From GCA-003244245 sp035463315 (GTDB taxonomy: Bacteria > Actinomycetota > Actinomycetes > Mycobacteriales > Pseudonocardiaceae), in contig DATHTJ010000032.1 of the NCBI GenBank assembly GCA_035463315.1, positions 1 to 10,068 of the forward strand: a stretch of DNA of 10,068 nucleotides. The letters run 5' to 3'. A program made the position numbers and the translations under genes. The notes under the pieces were generated by a model. It saw nothing but the letters and a program-made list of their open reading frames with translations. It searched no databases and was not told where the DNA came from. Below are positions 1 to 5,069 of this stretch, piece by piece. Numbering within the stretch: the stretch's first letter is position 1; every line of letters begins with the position of its first letter.

Positions 1-372
1 CAGTTTGCGGAAGAACCTGGCAGCGGCCTTGGCGTCGCGGCGGGAAGTGACCAGGATGTCGAGCACGTTGCCGTGCTGGTCCACCGCCCTCCACAAGTAG
101 TGGATCTTGCCGTTGATTTTGATGAACACCTCATCGAGATGCCACTTATCCCCAGGGCGTGCCCGGCGACGACGTAGCGCGTTGGCGTAGGTCTGGCCGA
201 ATTTCGCGCACCACTGCCGGACGGTCTCGTGGGAGACCACGATCCCGCGCTGTAACATCATCTCTTCAACCTCGCGGAAGCTGAGCGGGAACCGGTAGTA
301 CAGCCAGACGCAGTGACTGATGATCTCCGCAGGGAAGCGAAACCCCTTGTACGACGGCGCACCAACGGTCAC
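1..372 (-). CDS. IS6-family transposase, 5' part (runs off the left edge)
   Basis: DDE transposase of an IS6/IS26-type element, which moves by replicative cointegrate formation. The first 124 residues are visible. Seen: an N-terminal segment FRFPAEIISHCVWLYYRFPL, then SFREVEEMMLQRGI and SHETVRQWC (helix-turn-helix region, about residues 31-55), then WHLDEVFIKI with the first catalytic Asp at residue 80, then YLWRAVDQHGNVLD and RRDAKAAARFFRK, the usual IS6 order. The second Asp and the Glu lie beyond the window. The GTG at 370-372 is chosen because a GAGGAGG ribosome site lies just upstream and family similarity begins here. Neighbours are other mobile-element pieces. Identity is secure; whether the gene is intact cannot be judged. 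Confidence 0.9.
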   Translation of the reverse strand, partial: MTVGAPSYKGFRFPAEIISHCVWLYYRFPLSFREVEEMMLQRGIVVSHETVRQWCAKFGQTYANALRRRRARPGDKWHLDEVFIKINGKIHYLWRAVDQHGNVLDILVTSRRDAKAAARFFRKL

Positions 373-436
373 CAGCCCTCCTCGCCTCAGAGCAACCCGC
401 CGATCATCCCAGCCCCCACACGGCTCGGCCAAGTTG

Positions 437-444
437 ACAGTGCC
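437..444 (-). repeat. Probable outer end (terminal inverted repeat) of the IS6-type element
   Basis: On the minus strand, reading toward the IS6 transposase, the sequence GGCACTGTCAACTT begins at 444. Its first eight bases, GGCACTGT, match the start of the terminal repeat of IS26 (GGCACTGTTGCAAA) as I remember it. The distance to the transposase start (about 70 bp) suits this family. The opposite end is outside the window, so neither the inverted match nor an 8-bp target duplication can be confirmed. A small hairpin, TGCCCT/AGGGCA (441-446 and 453-458), overlaps the boundary. Confidence 0.5.
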
Positions 445-477
445 CTCTGACCAGGGCAGACTCCGACAGGGATCACG

Positions 478-499
478 CTAGCCGGGAAACTGGGGCTAG
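478..499. repeat. Small hairpin, CTAGCC/GGCTAG
   Basis: Six-base perfect arms CTAGCC (478-483) and GGCTAG (494-499) with a 10-base loop. It lies in the 78-bp stretch between the IS6 end and the stop of the broken recombinase gene, where nothing else is recognisable. There is no T-run to argue for a terminator. It may be a leftover of a mobile-element end. Confidence 0.3.
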
Positions 500-522
500 G
501 TCGTGGCAAACCGCTGGTCCCA

Positions 523-637
523 TCACGCTCGCAGGCGACACCCTGCGCGCCAGCGGCGGAAAAACTCCTCGGTGCTCACCGCGGCCAGCTCACCAATGGA
601 GATGCCCTTCCGCTCACGCCAGCGGCTCAGATCCGCC
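523..637 (-). pseudogene. Downstream half of a broken tyrosine-recombinase-like gene
   Basis: The last 35 or so codons of a reading frame that the ISH6-like element split. The piece reads LSRWRERKGISIGELAAVST, then EEFFRRWRAGCRLRA and a stop at 523-525. When the IS and one copy of its 8-bp duplication are removed, it joins in frame to the piece at 2089-2254, giving HLRPLAD-LSRWRERKG. That resembles the SAM-like core-binding N-terminal domain of phage-integrase-type tyrosine recombinases, where patterns such as HLRLMAHLSRWL..EGL are common. The joined frame is only about 90 residues, against 300-400 for the family, and lacks the catalytic domain, so the gene was already truncated or decayed. 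Family identity is an inference from this short stretch. Confidence 0.45.
630..637. repeat. Target-site duplication GATCCGCC, left copy
   Basis: GATCCGCC abuts the left end of the ISH6-like element (638) and is repeated perfectly at 2089-2096 just beyond its right end. Eight base pairs is the length I recall for ISH6 and related elements. Perfect identity suggests a recent insertion. Confidence 0.88.
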
Positions 638-2088
638 GGTAGCATCGTCAAGCGTTGAACTTTTGCAGGCGGAATGGGATGGTGCTGGGCCGGTGGGTAG
701 CCCGTTTGATCTCTTTCCAGGCTGGGTGGTGTAGTAGTCGTGCGGTGTGCACGGTGAGTAGGTCGTGCAGTCCGGGGATGCTCCAGCGGCTGCCTCCGAT
801 GTCGGTTCTGGCGTTGAGTTCGCGCATGAGGCGTTCGAGGACTCCGGTGCCCAGCTCGGGTCCGCCCAGGCGGGCCAGCCGGGCGCGCAGGTCGGGGTCC
901 AGGCAGGTGAAGGCGTGGTCGCGGGCGGCGGCCAGGTAGGCGTGAGCGCTGGCGAGTTTGTCGGGGATGGCCTGGGTGAAGGCATCCCAGCAGGCCAGCG
1001 CTTCCTCGGTGGTCTGCTCCTGGCGGATCGCCTCGCGCAGTAGCTCGCCCAGCTGCTCGCTCTTGTGCCGGGCCCAGTGGGGGTTGACGTGGCGGTTGGC
1101 GGCGTCGTCGGCGTAGAAGGCTTTGCGCAGCCCGTGGGGCAGGTGCCACCAACAGCGCTGGATGGGGGTTGCTGGCCAGAGCTGCTGGGTCAGGGTGGTG
1201 AGCTCGGTCTCGCCGTCAAGCACGACCAGTGCGGGGGCGGGCAGCCCGGCCAGCTGCGCGGCCATCGCGGGCCAGTCCTGACCTACCGTGAGCCCAAGCA
1301 GATGGGTGTGCGCCCGGCGCCGCCCGGCTGGCCCGGACCGGCCGGTCAGCCCCAGCGCCAAATGCACGCCCACTCCGTTTTTGTTCGTCCCGGCGCGGGC
1401 ACCGGTGCCATCGAGCATCACGACGTCCGGGCTGGGGTGCCCGGGTCCCAGGGTGCCGTCGGTGCCGGCCAGCAGCGCGGCGGTATCGGCCAAGGCGTTA
1501 TGTGCCTGCCCCGCTGTGGCGGTGGTACCGGCCAGCTGTCGGGACAACTCAGCGGCTCGGGCGAAGCTGACCTGGGTGCCCAACTCGGCCAGGTCCACCG
1601 TCAGCCGATCGGTGCGCCGCTTGCCCGACAGCCCGAGCATGACCAGCAGCGGGGCGAACACCCGCCCGCACTCGCGGCACCCCACATTCCACAACACCAG
1701 TTCTACCGTGCCCGCCGCGGTGTGCAGCTTGCGTTTGCGGGTCCGCTTGCCTTTCCGGGCGAAGTCCTCCCTCGCCCCGCACCGCGGGCAGGCAAACGGC
1801 GCTGGCAGGCCCCGCACCGGCACCCACCGCGGCCCGCACACCGAATCAATCAACCGCTCCTGGGCATCGGCCAGCACCGAGGCCAACGCCTGACCCGGCA
1901 GCTCCTTGCCCATCTGCACCGCCAGCGACTCGAACTCCGACCAACACGAGCGGGTGTCGAGCACTCCCGGCTCGACCGTGAGCGTCAGGACAGTAGCGGA
2001 CATGGGGTAGGCGACTCCTCAGACGAGTGGATGATCGCCTGCAGTCCTACAAGATCAGGACCGAAGTTCAACGGAGCGACACGCTACC
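638..2088 (-). mobile_element. Complete ISH6-like insertion sequence, 1451 bp
   Basis: A single-gene insertion sequence with both ends defined. The outer ends, read inward, both begin GGTAGC and both contain CGTTGAACTT at bases 16-25 (left 638-662, right 2064-2088). The imperfect terminal repeat matches at 17 of 25 positions, with the mismatches in the middle. It is flanked by a perfect 8-bp direct repeat, GATCCGCC (630-637 and 2089-2096). Length and duplication size agree with the ISH6 family (about 1450 bp, 8 bp) as I remember it. The transposase fills almost the whole element. It interrupts a recombinase-like reading frame. Family placement among the related ISH6, ISLre2 and IS256 groups is less certain than the boundaries. 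Confidence 0.85.
648..2003 (-). CDS. Transposase of the ISH6-like element (MULE/IS256-related DDE, 451 aa)
   Basis: Catalyses transposition of the surrounding IS. Seen: two zinc-finger-like Cys pairs in the N-terminal third (CPRC, residues 72-75; CREC, 109-112); a basic linker GKRTRKRKLH (85-94); the first catalytic Asp in VVMLDGTGARAG (D198); the second in LVVLDGETELTT (D263); the C-x2-H signature RCWWHLPHGLRKAF (C284, H287) typical of MULE-clade transposases; and a likely catalytic Glu in GTGVLERLMRELNART (E390, or E395), followed by SRWSIPGLHDLL. Length is full for the family. The ATG at 2001-2003 has GAGGAG 11 bases upstream. The stop falls inside the left end of the element, as expected. 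No frameshift or internal stop is seen, so it is probably functional. Confidence 0.88.
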   Translation of the reverse strand: MSATVLTLTVEPGVLDTRSCWSEFESLAVQMGKELPGQALASVLADAQERLIDSVCGPRWVPVRGLPAPFACPRCGAREDFARKGKRTRKRKLHTAAGTVELVLWNVGCRECGRVFAPLLVMLGLSGKRRTDRLTVDLAELGTQVSFARAAELSRQLAGTTATAGQAHNALADTAALLAGTDGTLGPGHPSPDVVMLDGTGARAGTNKNGVGVHLALGLTGRSGPAGRRRAHTHLLGLTVGQDWPAMAAQLAGLPAPALVVLDGETELTTLTQQLWPATPIQRCWWHLPHGLRKAFYADDAANRHVNPHWARHKSEQLGELLREAIRQEQTTEEALACWDAFTQAIPDKLASAHAYLAAARDHAFTCLDPDLRARLARLGGPELGTGVLERLMRELNARTDIGGSRWSIPGLHDLLTVHTARLLHHPAWKEIKRATHRPSTIPFRLQKFNA

Positions 2089-2096
2089 GATCCGCC
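2089..2096. repeat. Target-site duplication GATCCGCC, right copy
   Basis: Perfect second copy of the 8-bp sequence at 630-637, directly outside the right terminal repeat of the ISH6-like element. Confidence 0.88.
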
Positions 2097-2254
2097 AGCG
2101 GCCGCAGATGCTGGTGGCCGCCGAGGCCGAGCAACCAAGCTTGAACAGAGAGCGAGGAAAACCTGGCCCGTGCTCGGCCAGCGACCCGCTCAGACTGTTG
2201 GTTCGTCGCGTCGACATGTCTGGTCTCTTCTCCCAGATCGGGAGTAAGGATCAT
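2089..2254 (-). pseudogene. Upstream half of the broken tyrosine-recombinase-like gene
   Basis: An open frame reading leftward into the ISH6-like element. Its last host-side residues are LLGLGGHQHLRPLAD, and the frame continues at 523-637 across the target duplication. The start is unclear. An in-frame ATG at 2252-2254 has no good ribosome site. Another ATG at 2216-2218, preceded by GGGAGAAGAG, is in a different frame (MSTRRTNSLSGSLAEHG) and would need a frameshift to reach HLRPLAD. This suggests the gene had also lost its frame. It sits right beside the TTATGCCGAC repeats, a placement expected if those are the ends of the mobile unit that carried it. The family call rests on the joined HLRPLADLSRW region only. 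Confidence 0.4.
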
Positions 2255-2267
2255 CGACCACAACGCC

Positions 2268-2281
2268 GCGATTATGCCGAC
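2268..2281 (+). repeat. Inverted repeat arm GCGATTATGCCGAC
   Basis: A 14-base arm with a perfect inverted partner at 2340-2353; the outer ends of the pair span 86 bp. Its core TTATGCCGAC (2272-2281) is one of three copies in this stretch. Likely part of the end structure of a mobile element. Confidence 0.7.
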
Positions 2282-2339
2282 CGTCTCACCGGCTGCCACC
2301 CCACCTGACCAGCCACAACACCCACCAGCACGACGGGTT

Positions 2340-2366
2340 GTCGGCATAATCGCCGAGTCGGCATAA
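2340..2366 (-). repeat. Two direct copies of TTATGCCGAC, spaced 17 bp, at a mobile-element junction
   Basis: On the minus strand TTATGCCGAC occurs at 2366-2357 and again at 2349-2340, one and a half helical turns apart, with the palindrome GCCGA-G-TCGGC (2352-2362) spanning the gap. The inner copy extends to a 14-base perfect inverted repeat with 2268-2281. The outer copy starts exactly where the IS3-family orfA loses its normal sequence, so this looks like the terminus of an element that inserted into the IS3. Paired short direct repeats of this type could be binding sites for a tyrosine recombinase such as the broken one next door; that function is inferred. Confidence 0.6.
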
Positions 2367-2652
2367 AAGCCGATGCCGCTTTCAGGATCTCATTCGCCCG
2401 CCGCAGTTCACGATTCTCCCGTTCCAGCTCGGCAATACGAGCGGCATCCACCGTCGTCGTACCCGCTCGGGCTCCTTTATCGACCTCAGCTTGATTCACC
2501 CACAGTCGCAGCGTTGTCGGATGCACATCCAGCCGCTTAGCGACAGTCGAGATCGCACGATGGGATTCTTGCGGTTGTTCCTTTCGCATCTGCAACACAA
2601 GACGAACCGAACGTTCACGAAGCTCGTTGGGGTACTTCCTGGGAGCGGGCAC
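2365..2652 (-). pseudogene. IS3-family transposase OrfA, truncated at its 3' end
   Basis: OrfA is the DNA-binding subunit of IS3-family transposases and is normally joined to the catalytic OrfB by programmed frameshifting. Seen: MPAPRKYPNELRERSVRLVL at the start; a helix-turn-helix around residues 33-52 (ISTVAKRLDVHPTTLRLWV); then a leucine-zipper-like segment, ARIAELERENRELRRANEI (about 71-89); then LKAASAF. In intact relatives this is followed by a short tail like FAAELDRP. Here the frame enters the TTATGCCGAC repeats after Phe96 and runs on without meaning to 2272. OrfB is absent from the window. The start is GTG at 2650-2652, with AAAGGATGGAG just upstream. The element is non-functional as it stands. 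Confidence 0.88.
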
Positions 2653-2702
2653 GACTCCATCCTTTCAAAGGTTGGAGTCTCCACCGAAACCGGGGCGGTT
2701 CA
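2367..2702 (-). mobile_element. Remnant of an IS3-family element (left end plus most of orfA)
   Basis: The outer end at 2702 reads TGAACCGCCCCGGTTTCGGT on the minus strand, and a TG start followed by a GC-rich repeat is usual for IS3-family ends. The transposase start lies 50 bp inside, as expected. The other boundary is the junction with the TTATGCCGAC motif. Neither the opposite IS3 end nor orfB is present, so the rest was separated by the inserted element and later lost or moved outside the window. Confidence 0.7.
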
Positions 2703-3119
2703 CAGCGCGAGCCGATCAAGATCGGTACGGTTCAACCTCCACTGGAAGGGTTTAGGCTGGCCTGTAGCGCTGTTCGCTTGGCCCCGGCTCGGTGCGCCTG
2801 CGTGTCGTCATACTGCTTGTCTCGTGCAGCGTGCTGCGCCTGCACCAGATGCATCATGCCGAGCATCTCCGCGGGCAGCGTGTCCTCGCTGCGCAGCCGA
2901 GGGATGGTCCGAGGTCGTTGATTCCGGTGGTTAGCACCCGCGACGCGCGGCTCAGGCTACGACCGCGGTTGCTTACCATGCCTGACGAGGGGGTGCCGGG
3001 TGGATCGGGCCATCACCCTAAACTGCGCGGGAGGTGACGACGTGGTGCCCGGGTGCTACGCCGGTGCGCTGGAGTGCTGACAGACCTGCTCGCTCATACC
3101 GACGAACGGAGTACCCGGC
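2703..3119. other. Gene-poor stretch between the IS remnant and nuoL
   Basis: About 417 bp with no gene I can recognise apart from one doubtful minus-strand remnant (2732-2866). No nuoK-like sequence is visible, although nuoK normally precedes nuoL. No convincing -35/-10 pair stands out, but the promoter for the nuoL operon most likely lies here, since everything upstream reads the other way. The nuoL ribosome site GGAG lies eight bases before its ATG. Confidence 0.5.
2732..2866 (-). pseudogene. Possible remnant of an unknown small protein (44 codons)
   Basis: Minus-strand frame from an ATG at 2864-2866 to a stop at 2732-2734, reading MLGMMHLVQAQHAARDKQYD, then DTQAHRAGAKRTALQASLNPSSGG. The composition (amphipathic, rich in Ala, Gln and charged residues) looks more protein-like than most chance frames here. 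The open frame extends upstream without a start codon (PRLRSEDTLPAE) to a stop near 2955. A different frame opening at 2979 (MVSNRGRSLSRASRVLTTG) could be its original beginning if one frameshift occurred. No ribosome site is seen and I do not recognise the family. It may be a decayed gene or chance. Confidence 0.25.
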
Positions 3120-5069
3120 ATGACCGAGGTCTTGCCTCCAGTGACTGCCGCCGTTGGTTCCGCGCAGTATGCGTGGTTGCTCGTCGCGTTGCCGGCCTTC
3201 GGCGCGTTGGTGCTGCTGGTCGGTGGTCGCCGCACCAACCCGTGGGGGCATCTGCTGGGCTGCGCGACGGTGCTGGGGTCCTTCGGCTACGGACTCGTGC
3301 TGTTCTCCGAGTGGCTGGGCCTGGCCGCCGAGGAGCGGACCCGGGAGCTGAGCCTGGGCACCTGGTTCGCGGTCAACTCCCTGGTAGTTGACTACGGCCT
3401 GCGGCTGGACCCGCTGTCGCTGACCTTCGTGTTGCTGATCACCGGCGTCGGCGGGTTAATCCACATCTACTCGATCGGCTACATGGGGCATGACCCTGGG
3501 CGGCGCCGGTTCTTCGGTTACTTCAACCTGTTCATCACGGCGATGCTCGTGCTGGTGCTCAGCGACAACTTCGTCACGCTCTACCTCGGCTGGGAAGGCG
3601 TGGGTCTGGCCTCCTACCTGCTCATCGGCTGGTATCAGAACCGCCCGAGCGCCGCGACGGCAGCGAAGAAGGCATTCCTGATGAACCGGGTCGGCGACGT
3701 CGGCCTGGTCCTGGCGATCTTCCTGATCTGGCGGTCGCTGGGCACCGTGCAGTTCTCCGAGGTCTTCGCCCGCGTCGGGCAGATCGACGGGCCCACCCTG
3801 CTGGCGATCACCCTGCTGCTGTTGCTCGGGGCTTGCGGCAAGTCCGGTCAGTTCCCGCTGCAAGCCTGGTTGCCCGACGCGATGGAGGGCCCGACCCCGG
3901 TCTCGGCGCTGATCCACGCCGCGACGATGGTGACCGCCGGGGTGTACCTGATCGCCCGGTGTCACCCGCTGTATGACCTCAGCGCGACCGGCCGGCTGGC
4001 CGTCGCGCTGATCGGGGTGATCACCCTGCTGATCGGATCGATCATCGGCTGCGCCTACGACGACATCAAGAAGGTGCTGGCCTACTCCACGGTCAGCCAG
4101 ATCGGGTACATGATCCTTGCCGTCGGACTGGGCCCGGCCGGTTACGCGCTGGGCATCGCGCACCTGCTCACTCACGGCTTCTTCAAGGCCGGACTGTTCC
4201 TCGGTGCGGGCTCGGTGATGCACGCGATGCACGACGAGATCGACATGCGCCGGATGGGAGGGCTCGCCCGGCACCTGCCGATCACCTTCGTCATCTTCAC
4301 CTCGGGATACCTGGCGCTGGTCGGGTTCCCGTTCCTGTCCGGCTACTACTCCAAGGATGCGATCATCGAGGCCGCCTTCGGCGCGGGCGGCTGGCAGGGC
4401 TGGACCTTCGGCGGTCTCGCGATGCTGGCCGCCGGGATCACCGCCTTCTATATGACCCGGCTGCTGCTCATGACGTTCTTCGGCGAGGAGCGCTGGCGCA
4501 ACCTCCAGAGCCCCGACGGCCAGAGCTACCACCCGCACGAGTCCCCGCCGGTGATGTGGGTGCCGATGGTGCCGCTGGCGATCGGCTCGCTCGTCGCCGG
4601 CTACTTCCTGATCTCGGGTGAGCGGCTGGCGCACTGGTTGGAGCCGTCGGTGGGGACGTTGGTGCACAGCGAGGCCGCTCCGTTCCCGGTCGAGCTCGTC
4701 CCGCTGTTCACCGTGCTGATCTCCGCGGCTGGCGCGCTGGTGGCCTGGCGGGTCGTCGGCAAGCGGCGGGTGCCCGTGCAACGGCCGCAGCGGGTCTCGC
4801 TGCCGGTGGCTGCGGCCCGGGCTGACCTCTACGCCAACGCGATCAACGAGGCACTCATCGCCCGGCCCGGCACCTGGCTCGCCCGGGCGCTGGTTTTTGT
4901 GGACAACAAGGGCGTCGACGGGGTGGTCAACGGCACCGCGGCGCTGCTCGGTGGCACGTCAGGCCGGCTGCGCAGGCTGCAGACCGGGTTCGTGCGCAGC
5001 TACGCGCTGGGCATGCTGGGAGGCTCGGTTGTGGTGATCGCCTTGCTGCTGGTGGTGAGCTACTCATGA
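3120..5069 (+). CDS. nuoL: NADH-quinone oxidoreductase subunit L (NuoL)
   Basis: Antiporter-like membrane subunit at the distal end of complex I; it helps couple NADH oxidation by quinone to proton export. The 649 residues are hydrophobic throughout. Seen: the key Glu in LGWEGVGLASYLLIGW (E159); the pump Lys in ACGKSGQFPLQAWLPDAMEG (K241), followed by PTPVSALIHAATMVTAGVYL; DDIKKVLAYSTVSQIGYM (K317, K318); the channel-lining THGFFKAGLF (H352, K356); and SGYYSKDAIIE (K412), matching the Lys at the end of the E. coli chain. The C-terminal extension (about residues 560-649), ending in a hydrophobic helix, fits the NuoL lateral-helix region. The ATG has GGAG eight bases upstream. The stop overlaps the nuoM start by four bases. 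It is the first gene of its operon here, without nuoK before it. Confidence 0.97.
   Translation: MTEVLPPVTAAVGSAQYAWLLVALPAFGALVLLVGGRRTNPWGHLLGCATVLGSFGYGLVLFSEWLGLAAEERTRELSLGTWFAVNSLVVDYGLRLDPLSLTFVLLITGVGGLIHIYSIGYMGHDPGRRRFFGYFNLFITAMLVLVLSDNFVTLYLGWEGVGLASYLLIGWYQNRPSAATAAKKAFLMNRVGDVGLVLAIFLIWRSLGTVQFSEVFARVGQIDGPTLLAITLLLLLGACGKSGQFPLQAWLPDAMEGPTPVSALIHAATMVTAGVYLIARCHPLYDLSATGRLAVALIGVITLLIGSIIGCAYDDIKKVLAYSTVSQIGYMILAVGLGPAGYALGIAHLLTHGFFKAGLFLGAGSVMHAMHDEIDMRRMGGLARHLPITFVIFTSGYLALVGFPFLSGYYSKDAIIEAAFGAGGWQGWTFGGLAMLAAGITAFYMTRLLLMTFFGEERWRNLQSPDGQSYHPHESPPVMWVPMVPLAIGSLVAGYFLISGERLAHWLEPSVGTLVHSEAAPFPVELVPLFTVLISAAGALVAWRVVGKRRVPVQRPQRVSLPVAAARADLYANAINEALIARPGTWLARALVFVDNKGVDGVVNGTAALLGGTSGRLRRLQTGFVRSYALGMLGGSVVVIALLLVVSYS

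Noticed and set aside
646..1152. Upstream part of the minus-strand frame covering 523-1152 as one 209-codon gene
   Set aside because: The Arg/Pro-rich upstream portion is a shadow of the transposase; only the last 35 or so codons outside the IS are protein-like, and they belong to the split recombinase remnant.
1065..2144. Plus-strand open frame of 359 codons over the ISH6-like transposase
   Set aside because: Composition is Gly/Gln/Pro-rich without motifs, while the minus-strand frame carries the full transposase signature set.
2268..2366. CRISPR-like or small RNA array from the TTATGCCGAC copies
   Set aside because: There are only three short copies in mixed orientation with unequal spacing; mobile-element ends are a better explanation.
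3060..3119. Sigma-70-like promoter directly before nuoL (CTGACA ... ATACCG)
   Set aside because: The spacing is only 13 bases and the match to the -10 box is poor, so it was not listed as a promoter.
3456..4781. Long open frame antisense to nuoL (441 codons)
   Set aside because: It is rich in Gln, His, Arg, Glu and Asp, with no domain pattern, as expected for the shadow frame of a GC-rich membrane protein gene; nuoL on the other strand is certain.
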